64,000 nt of DNA, taken from positions 29,748-93,747 of the forward strand of contig CAKPHY010000001.1 of NCBI GenBank assembly GCA_934162285.1. Reading direction: 5' to 3'. Position 1 is the stretch's first letter. The number at the start of each line of letters is the position of its first letter. Under the pieces are notes generated by a model. It saw nothing but the letters and a program-made list of their open reading frames with translations. It searched no databases and was not told the DNA's origin. Made by a program: the position numbers and the translations under genes. Shown one piece after another: positions 18,949-27,467 of this stretch. This stretch comes from an uncultured Bacilli bacterium (GTDB lineage Bacteria; Bacillota_I; Bacilli_A; RF39; UBA660).

Positions 18949-19315
18949 ATATATTTCTTAGTATTCCAAACATTATTGTTATAAAAAGTAAGATGTAAGT
19001 AATAAATTTAGGAATTTGGATTTTTTTAAAGTTACAAATATACGCAAATTCATTATATAAGTAATAAACAATAAATGCTGGTAGTAATATAAATACTAAT
19101 TGGTTATAATTGAAAGCTTTTTGAAATTCACCTTCAAAAATAGCAAAAAAGCATCTAGTTATACCACAGCCTGGACATAATAAATTTGTTAATTTGTTAA
19201 ATAGACAAGGAATACCAATATGAAATTTATTAAAGATAAAGTAATAAGTAACGGCTATTAAAATTAAACCAAAATTAAATAATAGTCTTTTTTTTAGTCT
19301 ATACTGCAAATTCAT
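18947..19315 (-). CDS. DUF2752 membrane protein
   Basis: 122 aa protein with three hydrophobic segments. The family signature CPGCGITRCFFAIFEGEFQKAFNYN (core CPGCGITR) follows the first segment; it is common to DUF2752 proteins of Bacteria, whose function is not established. The gene overlaps the end of the zinc-ribbon/DUF4234 gene by 17 nt in another frame, a pairing often seen for these small membrane proteins. Confidence 0.88.
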   Translation of the reverse strand: MNLQYRLKKRLLFNFGLILIAVTYYFIFNKFHIGIPCLFNKLTNLLCPGCGITRCFFAIFEGEFQKAFNYNQLVFILLPAFIVYYLYNEFAYICNFKKIQIPKFITYILLFITIMFGILRNI

Positions 19316-19751
19316 TTAAATCATTTTGAATTAAGCACCATGCTACAAATTCTAAACCAAAAATAGAAAGTAATAGATATAAAACACTATTATCACTTTT
19401 ATTTCCTTTATTATATTTTTGTGATGCTGCGTATAGTCTTTGAGCTGTTTTATAAATCCAGATTAAACCATAAATATTACATGTTAAAATTGATAATAAT
19501 ACTACTGTTCCACCTGATGTTGTATCGCCATCATTTGCTACAATGTTCATATCATCTTGCATTTGTGACATCCATATTAAGCCATAAATTCCACATGTTA
19601 CAATCGATAATATAATTGCAGTTACTAGATCTCTTTTTGGGATTTGAGGTGCAGCAAAATTTTGATTATTTGCTTGTTCTCTACTGGCTCCACAATTTGG
19701 ACAGAATCTTTCATTATCTTCTAATTTTACTCCACAATTTTTACAAAACAT
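19299..19751 (-). CDS. Zinc-ribbon membrane protein with DUF4234-like domain
   Basis: 150 aa. The N-terminus is a zinc ribbon (FCKNCG...FCPNCGA, residues 2-21). It is followed by two similar hydrophobic hairpins, IILSIVTCGIYGLIWM and VLLSILTCNIYGLIWIY, the repeated xxxCxIYGLIW motif of DUF4234-type proteins. Promoter TTGACA-17-TATCTT and an AAAGGAG ribosome-binding site precede the gene. Function unknown; the context with DUF2752 suggests a small integral-membrane pair. Confidence 0.85.
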   Translation of the reverse strand: MFCKNCGVKLEDNERFCPNCGASREQANNQNFAAPQIPKRDLVTAIILSIVTCGIYGLIWMSQMQDDMNIVANDGDTTSGGTVVLLSILTCNIYGLIWIYKTAQRLYAASQKYNKGNKSDNSVLYLLLSIFGLEFVAWCLIQNDLNEFAV

Positions 19752-19775
19752 AGTTTCAACTCCTTTTCTGTGATT

Positions 19776-19804
19776 AAGATATCATTTTTAGGGTATTTTG
19801 TCAA
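19776..19804 (-). promoter_or_regulatory. Promoter of the zinc-ribbon/DUF2752 operon
   Basis: TTGACA (19804-19799), 17 bp spacer and TATCTT (19781-19776) with a TGA extended -10. Confidence 0.75.
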
Positions 19805-19814
19805 TTTTACAAAT

Positions 19815-21020
19815 TTAGTCTTTATAGTATTTAATGGTAAAAGTAGTTTTATCATTTTCTTTAGAACTTACACTTATTTTACCATTATTTTTTTCTATTA
19901 TTGTTTTAGCTAAAGAAAGTCCAATACCAAAACTATCTTCGTTAGAATTTTCACCTTTATAGAAACGATCAAATATATGTTTTATGTCTTTATCATTAAT
20001 TCCTATTCCATAATTTATTATTTCTATTTTAGAATATAATTTTTCATCGGAAGCATTTATGATAATGTTTTTATCTTTGAAAGAATGTTCAATACTATTT
20101 TTAACAATATTAGTAAGAGCTTCTACTTGCCAATTAAAATCACAATAAATATTAAAGTCATTTTTAATATTTAAATCAATCTTAATATTTTTTAAATCAC
20201 TTAAAGTTGATACATTATTAACTACTTTATTAACAATTAATTTAATATTATTAAAATCATTATTATAATTAACGGCGTTAATATCAAATCTTGATAATTT
20301 TAATAAAGATTTAACTAAAAAATTTATATTATTTATTTCTCTATTTATATCATTTATAAAATCATTTCTAACATTAGCATCCATATCGGGATCATCTATT
20401 ATATTATCAAGCATAATACTTATCGACGTAAGTGGGGTTTTTAGTTGATGAGAAATGTCCTCAATTGATTTTTTTATATTATCTTTATCTTTATTAGAAT
20501 TATATGCTTCTTCTTTTAGCATAACAGTTGTTTTATATATTTCATTTTTTAAAATTGATAATTCATCTTCAGTATTATTATCTATATTTAGATAATAGTT
20601 TTTTCGATTTATTTGTTCAATTAAATTAGTAATTTCTTTTATTTTTTTACTTTGATTTTTTTTATTTATAAAAGATATTAAGATAAATAAAATAATAAAA
20701 ATAATTATAATAGTATTATTGATTATTAAACTTTGAATATAATCTTTTTTACTATTTAATATGAGATAATCATCATCAATATCAATTCCATATTCTTTTA
20801 AAACATTTTGAGAAATTACTTTACCATCTAGTATTTCTATTATATCTTTATTATTAACTAAGGGATATTTAATACTAACTTGATATATAATGCTATTTAA
20901 TGTTTGATTATATCTGATTCTATTTTTATCGTTTAATTTTATATAAAAGATATTAAAGGCAAGGATAAAACTTAATATTATTAATACATAACTAATTATA
21001 ATCTTTTTACTTTTCTTCAT
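19815..21020 (-). CDS. Sensor histidine kinase (second system)
   Basis: 401 aa. Transmembrane segments at about 7-28 and 98-118 enclose a ~70 residue extracellular part. The H-box is DISHQLKTPLTSIS (His near residue 190), the N-box LTNIVKNSIEHSF and the glycine motif FGIGLSLAKTIIEKNNG. It overlaps its response regulator by 14 nt. The nearby ABC transporter operon upstream (24920-21718) is a plausible regulon. The kinase has a real extracellular domain and is therefore not of the short BceS type. Confidence 0.93.
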   Translation of the reverse strand: MKKSKKIIISYVLIILSFILAFNIFYIKLNDKNRIRYNQTLNSIIYQVSIKYPLVNNKDIIEILDGKVISQNVLKEYGIDIDDDYLILNSKKDYIQSLIINNTIIIIFIILFILISFINKKNQSKKIKEITNLIEQINRKNYYLNIDNNTEDELSILKNEIYKTTVMLKEEAYNSNKDKDNIKKSIEDISHQLKTPLTSISIMLDNIIDDPDMDANVRNDFINDINREINNINFLVKSLLKLSRFDINAVNYNNDFNNIKLIVNKVVNNVSTLSDLKNIKIDLNIKNDFNIYCDFNWQVEALTNIVKNSIEHSFKDKNIIINASDEKLYSKIEIINYGIGINDKDIKHIFDRFYKGENSNEDSFGIGLSLAKTIIEKNNGKISVSSKENDKTTFTIKYYKD

Positions 21021-21660
21021 TTTCGATTCTATAACCTATTCCTTTAATCGTGATTATGATATCATTACCTATTTTTTCTCTTATTCTTTTCAAATAAACT
21101 GTTATGGTATTATCATTTACGTCATTGCCTGTTAAGTTATAAATATATTCGATTAAATAGTTTCTAGTAACAGCTTTGTTTAGATTAGAAAATAGTAAAT
21201 ATAAAATTTTTAATTCTAAAGAAGTTAAGTTAACAATCTCATTATTTTTATATACTTGCATTTTATCCATATCAAATTTAATATTTTTTACTTCAATAAT
21301 TCTTGCATTTTTAGATAATATTTTATTTATTCTAGCTATTAATTCTCGTGTAGAAAATGGTTTAGTTATATAGTCATTAGCACCTATTTCTAAGCCTTTG
21401 ACAATATCATCTTCACTATCTTTTGCTGTTAAAAAAATTGTTGGAATATTTAATTTTTTTATGGTGTCTAGATATAAATCAAAACCATTACCATCAGGTA
21501 AACTAACATCTAATACTATTAACTGGGGTTGATAATTATTAATAAGATATTTACTAGAATTAATAGAATTAGCTATTTCACATTCATAGCCATTACTTTT
21601 AAAAGCGTATTCTAGTCCTTTACAAATTGTTGAATTATCTTCGATCAATAATATTTTCAT
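21007..21660 (-). CDS. OmpR-family response regulator (second system)
   Basis: 217 aa. Asp51 lies in LIVLDVSLPDGNGFDLY; the lysine is in DYITKPFS. The C-terminal winged-helix domain ends ITIKGIGYRIENEEK. An extended -10 (TGCTATAAT) lies just upstream. It is separated from the ABC permease gene by a terminator, so it forms its own transcription unit with the kinase. Confidence 0.95.
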   Translation of the reverse strand: MKILLIEDNSTICKGLEYAFKSNGYECEIANSINSSKYLINNYQPQLIVLDVSLPDGNGFDLYLDTIKKLNIPTIFLTAKDSEDDIVKGLEIGANDYITKPFSTRELIARINKILSKNARIIEVKNIKFDMDKMQVYKNNEIVNLTSLELKILYLLFSNLNKAVTRNYLIEYIYNLTGNDVNDNTITVYLKRIREKIGNDIIITIKGIGYRIENEEK

Positions 21661-21692
21661 TATTTCACTTCCTTAAACTCATTATAGCAATA

Positions 21693-21719
21693 AATAAGAG
21701 ACTAAACTAGCCTCTTATT
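21693..21719 (-). terminator. Terminator after the ABC permease gene
   Basis: AATAAGAGGCTA pairs with TAGTCTCTTATT (one G-T pair) around GTT. The following T-run is weak, so efficiency is uncertain. Confidence 0.6.
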
Positions 21720-24246
21720 AAATATTTTCATTTCTTATTGTTTCGATGATGTTATTATTTTTTACTTTATTAACAGAATATTTCATTAAAGTAAATATAA
21801 GAATAAACACAACACTGATACTAATAATAATTCCTTTGTAAGGTAAAACATAGTTGAATTCTATTTCACCAATTAAAACTTTATAAATTACATAAGAAAT
21901 TGCTATTCCGATTGGTAAACCAATAAGTAATGATTTAATGCAATAGAAGAAACTTTCTAAGAATATCATTCTATTGAATTCATGATTAGTCATACCTATA
22001 CTTTTAAGCATTGCAAATTCACTTTTTCTTAGTTCAATATTAGTAGTAATAGTATTAAAGATATTAGTAACTCCAATTAAAGCTATTACAATAATAAATC
22101 CATATAAAAATATAGCAACAATTAAATAAATATTATTCATAGATTTAAAGGTACTATCAATATTTGCTATACTATAATTATCAAAGTTTGCAAGCATTTT
22201 AGTAATTTCGTCTTGAAGCGTATCAGGATTATCACAATTAATAAATATAGATATTTGATCTCTTTTCGGTAAGGTATCCATTACTTCATCACTGACGATT
22301 AAAATAGCATCACTATAATAATTTTCGTATCCCATTGGTCTTATATCGGTAACTTTAGCAATTTCAATATCAAAGTCTTTTTCGGTTTCCTCGATCATTA
22401 TTTTACTATTAATAATGTCACCAATCTTAATATCAAAAATAGAATAGCTTACTTTTTTAGCTTCATCGTCTTCGATAATCTTAATAATATCATTATTAAT
22501 TAATATTCCTTTATTCTTAACTTTTTCATAATCAAGATTTAGCTTATCAACATATTTTTTATATTCTTTCTCACCAACGCTTAGCACAGTCAATGTTTTA
22601 TTCTTAGCTTCATTACCATCATAACTATTATATTTAACTGCATCATTGGTATATTTTAAGTTTGCTTCTAACATAGAAGTGCGGATGACTGAATAATCTT
22701 TAATTCCTTCTAATTTGGTAATATTTTCTATTTGGTCATAGTTACTTAAAGCATCTTTAAAGATATAAACATTTAAATTATAAGTATATTCACCAAACTC
22801 CATTTTAACAACGTTGAAAGCCATGTTTATAAAGTATGATAATGCGACATAAACAGCTACACATAATACTATGGATATAACTGTAGTTCGATATTTTTTC
22901 TTATTTCTTTTTATATTTTTATAAGATATTACACCACCGATTCCAAATAGTTTTTTTATTAGTTTTGGTGTTTTTAATTTTTTAGGATTGATTTTAATAG
23001 AACAACTATTTCTAATTGCTGCTATTGGGGATGTTTTAGATGCGATCTTTGATGCTTTTCTAGATGATAAGAAAATAGTAATGATACTTAATATTATAGA
23101 AAAAATAATTGCTAAAATTGATACTCTAAAGATTAAAAATCCTTCTATTACCATGGAATTTCCAATAAGAGCATTGACTACTTTAATTAGAATGAAGGAA
23201 GCAAGTATTCCACTTAATATTCCGAGTGGAATACCAATTATGGATAATAAGAAAGCTTCATAATAAACATTTTTTTTAATTTGTTTACTTGTTGCTCCAA
23301 CACTAGCAAGCATACCATATTGTTTTATTTTTTCGGTTATCGAAATGTTAAAACTATTTTTAATGCAAAAAACGGAAGTAAATATTACTATAATTATAAC
23401 TACAATAGCTAAGTTAATAATTACTTTCATTGTATCATCATTAAATGAGAAAGTTTCTAGTTCAATTAAATGCTCATTTATACCAAAACTATATTTAGGA
23501 TTTTCTAAATCGCCAACAATATTCTGTGTTGTTTTTCGGTAATCTTTAAGTGCATCTTTAGTATATCTTGCATAAATGTCATAAGTACCGCTTACACTAT
23601 TAGATTTGAAAGTAACGAAAGTATAACCGGGAGCAGTGTAATATTCAAAACTTGGTCTTTCGACGATACCAACTATTTTATAAGTTTTAGGGGTTGTATT
23701 TACTATTTCTTCTTCTGTTTCATTATTAAAGGGATTGCTTTGATTTAAGCTATATCCTTCACTTACACGATCACCAACATTTAATGTAATTGTTTCCCCT
23801 ATCTCAAGGGTAAGGCGACCATTAGTTTTTAAGTGTCTAGGGATAACTATTTCGGTATCGTTTTTAGGTAATTCGCCACTTATTAGTTGAAGTCTAGTGT
23901 TTTTAAAAGCATTTTTATCCATTTCTATTATGTAGGCATAGGGCTTATATTTATTTTTGACGCCATCAAGTTTAGCATATCCTATACCGTTAGTAACATA
24001 ATAGGATTCAATACTTCTATTATTATCAAAATATTTTAAATCTTCTAAAGGAACATTATTAAAACTAATATGATAATCGCCTTTTCTTGTTTTTTCATAA
24101 TTAATCATGCTTTCTTTAAAGCTTGATACCATTGAAGAAACGGCTGTAATTAAAGCAACACTAAGGATTATTCCTATAATAGTAACAATGCTTCTTTTTT
24201 TATTCAGAATTAAATTTTTATATGTTAATTTGTTTAAGAGTTTCAC
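21718..24246 (-). CDS. ABC transporter permease, FtsX/MacB type
   Basis: 842 aa integral membrane protein. An N-terminal segment (about 19-41) is followed by a ~230 residue extracytoplasmic domain, an FtsX-type block of three segments (about 273-395) containing EKIKQYGMLASVGATSKQIKKNVYYEA, a middle segment near 450, a second outer domain and a final FtsX block with LRKSEFAMLKSIGMTNHEF. This duplicated layout is typical of exporters or mechano-transmitting transporters involved in peptide resistance or lipoprotein handling. It lies 2 nt downstream of its ATPase. Substrate unknown. Confidence 0.9.
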   Translation of the reverse strand: MKLLNKLTYKNLILNKKRSIVTIIGIILSVALITAVSSMVSSFKESMINYEKTRKGDYHISFNNVPLEDLKYFDNNRSIESYYVTNGIGYAKLDGVKNKYKPYAYIIEMDKNAFKNTRLQLISGELPKNDTEIVIPRHLKTNGRLTLEIGETITLNVGDRVSEGYSLNQSNPFNNETEEEIVNTTPKTYKIVGIVERPSFEYYTAPGYTFVTFKSNSVSGTYDIYARYTKDALKDYRKTTQNIVGDLENPKYSFGINEHLIELETFSFNDDTMKVIINLAIVVIIIVIFTSVFCIKNSFNISITEKIKQYGMLASVGATSKQIKKNVYYEAFLLSIIGIPLGILSGILASFILIKVVNALIGNSMVIEGFLIFRVSILAIIFSIILSIITIFLSSRKASKIASKTSPIAAIRNSCSIKINPKKLKTPKLIKKLFGIGGVISYKNIKRNKKKYRTTVISIVLCVAVYVALSYFINMAFNVVKMEFGEYTYNLNVYIFKDALSNYDQIENITKLEGIKDYSVIRTSMLEANLKYTNDAVKYNSYDGNEAKNKTLTVLSVGEKEYKKYVDKLNLDYEKVKNKGILINNDIIKIIEDDEAKKVSYSIFDIKIGDIINSKIMIEETEKDFDIEIAKVTDIRPMGYENYYSDAILIVSDEVMDTLPKRDQISIFINCDNPDTLQDEITKMLANFDNYSIANIDSTFKSMNNIYLIVAIFLYGFIIVIALIGVTNIFNTITTNIELRKSEFAMLKSIGMTNHEFNRMIFLESFFYCIKSLLIGLPIGIAISYVIYKVLIGEIEFNYVLPYKGIIISISVVFILIFTLMKYSVNKVKNNNIIETIRNENI

Positions 24247-24248
24247 AA

Positions 24249-24920
24249 TTATGCCTCCTTAACAATTTTTCCATCTTCAATTTTAATTATTCTATCAGCT
24301 ATCTCAGCTAATTCTAAATTATGAGTAATCATAATAATAGTTTGATTTAATTCTTTATTAGATTTTCTAAGTAATTCAACAATCTCTTCACTAGCTTTAG
24401 AATCTAAATTTCCTGTAGGTTCATCAGCTAAAATTATAGATGGTTTTGTTATTAAAGCACGACCTATAGAAGTTCTTTGTTGTTGTCCACCAGATAATTG
24501 ATTTGGCAAATGATGACGTCTTCTTTCTAATCCTAAAAGAATTAACATTTCATTTAAATCTATTCTATTTACACTTCTTCCATCAAGTTCTAAAGGTAAA
24601 GATATATTTTCTTCAACATCTAATATAGGTATTAAATTATAAAATTGATATATTAATCCAATTTGTCTTCTTCTAAATATAGCAAGTTTATCATCATTCA
24701 TACTAAAAATATCTTTATCATTAATATAAACTTTTCCACTAGTAGGTCTATCTACGCCACCTATTAAGTGAAGAAGTGTACTTTTACCACTACCAGAAGC
24801 ACCAACTATAGCCACAAATTCACCTTTCTTAACACTAAAAGATACATTATCTAAAGCAACAACTTTAGTGCTATCTTTCCCGTATACTTTTGTTAAATTT
24901 TCAACTTTTAATATTTCCAT
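24249..24920 (-). CDS. ABC transporter ATP-binding protein, MacB/LolD type
   Basis: 223 aa from ATG at 24920; an in-frame TTG 21 nt upstream is rejected because AAAGGA precedes the ATG and homologues start at MEILKVENLTKVYG. Walker A is GASGSGKST, the signature is LSGGQQQR, Walker B is ILADEPTGNLDS and the switch histidine is in MITHN. All catalytic residues are present. Forms an exporter with the adjacent FtsX-type permease. Confidence 0.95.
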   Translation of the reverse strand: MEILKVENLTKVYGKDSTKVVALDNVSFSVKKGEFVAIVGASGSGKSTLLHLIGGVDRPTSGKVYINDKDIFSMNDDKLAIFRRRQIGLIYQFYNLIPILDVEENISLPLELDGRSVNRIDLNEMLILLGLERRRHHLPNQLSGGQQQRTSIGRALITKPSIILADEPTGNLDSKASEEIVELLRKSNKELNQTIIMITHNLELAEIADRIIKIEDGKIVKEA

Positions 24921-24945
24921 ATATTTTTTCCTTTCATTCAATATA

Positions 24946-24979
24946 ATTATATGACTCTATAAGTGACATCTAAATGACA
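24946..24979 (-). promoter_or_regulatory. Putative operator and -10 of the ABC transporter operon
   Basis: TGTCATTTAGA (24979-24969) and TGTCACTTATA (24968-24958) are adjacent 11 bp direct repeats with 9 of 11 identities; a weaker third unit GAGTCATATAA follows. TATAAT (24951-24946) lies at its end, 19 nt or so before the start region. Such 11 bp repeats are typical for OmpR-family regulators, and one is encoded just downstream. Confidence 0.55.
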
Positions 24980-25009
24980 AAAATAAAAGATCAAAATTAT
25001 TTTGATCTT
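24977..25009 (-). terminator. Terminator after the dacA-tail copy
   Basis: AAGATCAAAA-TAA-TTTTGATCTT followed by TTATTTTTG on the minus strand. The intact dacA gene at 27215 keeps only the left arm of this stem, so the full terminator belongs to this displaced copy. Confidence 0.8.
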
Positions 25010-25260
25010 AATTAAATATTTATTGGAATTTTCTTGTTAATAATTGAAAGAAAGTTGTTTTATTTATATCTTCATTAACAGTTAATTCAACTACTTCATA
25101 AGAATTATTAATTCTTACTTTCATTGTTCCTACTTTGTCACCTTTTTTTATTGGATCTTTTATATTGTTTACATCAATTGTCAAATCTATTTTAGGATCT
25201 TCGTCCATTTTATTTTTCAAAAATGTTACTTTTTTACTTGGTACTATCTCAACTTCATCT
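24996..25260. repeat. Left copy of a 265 bp direct repeat of the dacA 3' end
   Basis: Matches 27203-27467 without gaps at an offset of 2207 bp. I count six mismatches, about 98 percent identity. The copy starts inside the terminator loop and ends within codon sequence of dacA. Confidence 0.92.
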
Positions 25261-25265
25261 ATCAA
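25020..25265 (-). pseudogene. Displaced C-terminal fragment of dacA
   Basis: An 81-codon reading frame (TTG start) encodes EVEIVPSKKVTFLKNKM onward, the PBP5-associated C-terminal domain of the D,D-carboxypeptidase encoded at 27215-28339. It has no catalytic domain. The final codons differ: the copy stops after TRKFQ, losing the last residues (KLIFN) of the intact gene's membrane-proximal end. It is joined upstream to a DUF1697-like remnant. Probably not functional. Confidence 0.85.
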
Positions 25266-25350
25266 TTTCTAATATTATATTTCCACTATTTAAATATGTA
25301 ATTACATTTTTATGTCCTAGTAATTCTATTTCTAGGACGATATTTTCACA
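25255..25350 (-). pseudogene. Remnant of a DUF1697 family gene
   Basis: One frame reads LEIELLGHKNVITYLNSGN followed by IILEID and then stops at the junction with the dacA fragment. This resembles the N-terminal region of DUF1697 proteins (pattern LxxLGxxNVxTYxxSGNVIF). Only ~25 codons remain; the start region and the rest are missing. A 7 bp inverted repeat (GTCCTAG/CTAGGAC) lies within it. Recognition is from memory of the family and should be confirmed. Confidence 0.6.
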
Positions 25351-25360
25351 TTTATCATTT

Positions 25361-27070
25361 TTATTCGATTGCTTCAAATAAACTTGTATTTTCTAAACTA
25401 GGATAATATTTGTATAATGTTTCTTTTAAGTATTTTCCTTTTTCTAATAAATGGCTATATTTTTTGATATTACTATCCTTTCCTTCAAAACATATACTTT
25501 CAAATACTCTTGCCATATCTTCCGCTGGAAAAGTGTGACTATAATAATCTACGAAGTAAACATTATCATCAGCAGTCACTCCTATAGTATATTCAGTTCT
25601 GTTAGTTACTTTGTATGAATAAGAGTACTCATATTTTTTCGGATTAAATGTCGACCATTCAGAAAAATACTCTCCTTTTGATTTTAATTTGTTTTCTATA
25701 GTGTGCATTAGTTCATGACATACATAGGTTTCTAGTGGTATTTGGGATATATTTAGAGCTATTAAATACATATTTTCATATACACTTGTGTAACCAGCTG
25801 GATCAAAGTTTTGAGATGAAGCATCTGCCGGTTTTAACTCTCCAGTTAAATATATATTTAAACCTTTATAGTCATTTTCATATAAAGAATCATAAAAATC
25901 CTTTGTTAGTTTACTAAGTATATTTTCCACAGTATTGATACTACTATAAATACCTCCTAATTCATCATATTCTTTTGCTAAAAAATCTGGAGACTTTATT
26001 ATGGCTTTATCTTTTATGTAAAGATTAACATTATATTTATTTTTAATATCATTTATTTTATTTGTTAATTCATTGTTAATTTCATTAATATATTCTTCTG
26101 TAGTAAAAGATTTAAATGTATAGTTTTCATCTATAATATAGTAATCATATTTATTATTTATTAATTTTAAGAATATTTTATTATCAACTATACTTATACT
26201 TGATACGTTTTTAACATTATATGTTTTAATTTCATCTTTAGTTAAATTAATTATTTCTAGTCTTTCTAGATTGTTATTATAAACATATAGATTATTATTA
26301 TATAAATAATTTATGTAGGAATTTTCTCTATTTATGCTAATAGCATACTCATTGTATTTATTACTTACTAAATCATATACTTTTACTTTATCATTAGATA
26401 TAGTATAAATACCATTTTCATATTTAGAATATGCTGTTAGTTTATTTTCTTCACATGTATTATTCTTAACATTACATATTATATTTTTATTTGTATCAAA
26501 ATTGCTATATAGCAAATATATGTTGCCTTTTATATTAACATTATCTATTAGTTCATATCCTTCATAATCTTTACTAAGTGAAAATATTTCTTTTTCATTT
26601 TTATCATATATTTTTCCATTGGTATTAATACTATAATAATTATTGCCATAGTAAGCTATGTTTATGCCTTTTAATGTTAATTCTAATTTCCCTTTGCTAT
26701 TATATAAATATGTATTTTCATTGTTTGTACATCCTATTAAATCATTATATTTTTTACATTCGTAATAATTTATATTATCTAATAGTTTTTCTTTTTCACC
26801 ACTATAAATATTATATTTATATAGTACTTTATTATCTTCAATTCCATATATATAATATATTTCTTTATCATCAATAACATCAGAATTAATATTATCGTTT
26901 TCGTTTTCTTTTAGTGTTACTGCATGTACATTATCAGTTATTAAGTCTCCCTTTATTTCTATATTATTTTCTATGCTTTTATTTAGAGATACTTTTTTAT
27001 AGATTATTATAGCTAATAATATAACAATTAACATTATTAATATTTTAATTATCTTTTTCATTACTTTCAT
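25361..27070 (-). CDS. Membrane-anchored beta-propeller-like protein with zincin metallopeptidase domain
   Basis: 569 aa. Residues ~5-26 form a single N-terminal hydrophobic anchor with no lipobox. Residues ~40-330 are Tyr/Asn/Lys-rich repeats (EIYYIYGIEDNKVLYKYN, SISIVDNKIFLKLINNKYD and similar) that look like propeller blades of a sensor domain. The C-terminal part has the zinc motif HELMH at 452-456 and a glutamate-rich helix AEDMARVFE at ~516-524, which could give the third ligand (Glu517), as in gluzincins. It should act outside the cell. It lies between two copies of the dacA tail, with its own extended -10 promoter. I do not recognise a named family. Confidence 0.7.
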   Translation of the reverse strand: MKVMKKIIKILIMLIVILLAIIIYKKVSLNKSIENNIEIKGDLITDNVHAVTLKENENDNINSDVIDDKEIYYIYGIEDNKVLYKYNIYSGEKEKLLDNINYYECKKYNDLIGCTNNENTYLYNSKGKLELTLKGINIAYYGNNYYSINTNGKIYDKNEKEIFSLSKDYEGYELIDNVNIKGNIYLLYSNFDTNKNIICNVKNNTCEENKLTAYSKYENGIYTISNDKVKVYDLVSNKYNEYAISINRENSYINYLYNNNLYVYNNNLERLEIINLTKDEIKTYNVKNVSSISIVDNKIFLKLINNKYDYYIIDENYTFKSFTTEEYINEINNELTNKINDIKNKYNVNLYIKDKAIIKSPDFLAKEYDELGGIYSSINTVENILSKLTKDFYDSLYENDYKGLNIYLTGELKPADASSQNFDPAGYTSVYENMYLIALNISQIPLETYVCHELMHTIENKLKSKGEYFSEWSTFNPKKYEYSYSYKVTNRTEYTIGVTADDNVYFVDYYSHTFPAEDMARVFESICFEGKDSNIKKYSHLLEKGKYLKETLYKYYPSLENTSLFEAIE

Positions 27071-27085
27071 ATTATCACCAATAAT

Positions 27086-27094
27086 ATTATAGCA
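27086..27094 (-). promoter_or_regulatory. Extended -10 promoter of the metallopeptidase gene
   Basis: TGCTATAAT on the minus strand, 16 nt before the ATG region, directly after a strong stem-loop. No convincing -35 box. Confidence 0.5.
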
Positions 27095-27132
27095 AAAATA
27101 GCAAAGTAATGTTTTAATACTTTGCTATTTTT
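27094..27132. terminator. Bidirectional terminator between dacA and the metallopeptidase gene
   Basis: AAAAATAGCAAAGTA (27094-27108) and TACTTTGCTATTTTT (27118-27132) form a perfect 15 bp stem with a 9 nt loop. The A-rich and T-rich arms make it work on either strand. It now ends the dacA transcript. Confidence 0.85.
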
Positions 27133-27202
27133 GTGTAAAGTTTATACTTTTATTGATGATTTTTATAATAATCTTCTTTTAACATTTCAGATTCTTTTTT
27201 AT

Positions 27203-27467
27203 ATTATTTTGATCTTAATTAAATATTAATTTGAATTTTCTTGTTAATAATTGAAAGAAAGTTATTTTATTTATATCTTCATTAACAGTTAATTCAACTA
27301 CTTCATAAGAATTATTAATTCTTACTTTCATTGTTCCTACTTTGTCACCTTTTTTTATTGGAGCTTTTATATTGTTTAAATCAATTGTCAAATCTATTTT
27401 AGGATCTTCATCCATTTTATTTTTCAAAAATGTTACTTTTTTACTTGGTACTATCTCAACTTCATCT
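27203..27467. repeat. Right copy of the 265 bp direct repeat (3' end of intact dacA)
   Basis: See the left copy at 24996-25260. This copy encodes the functional C-terminus of dacA. It retains only one arm of the terminator stem that is complete in the left copy. Confidence 0.92.

Noticed and set aside
27150..27202. Short reading frame KKESEMLKEDYYKNHQ after dacA, possibly the end of a lost gene
   Set aside because: Only 16 codons, closed by a stop upstream, and no family match. It may be a remnant of the inserted segment but cannot be supported.
24977..27467. Insertion sequence or transposon at the dacA duplication
   Set aside because: No transposase, integrase, terminal inverted repeats or small target-site duplication. 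The 265 bp direct repeats are gene sequence.
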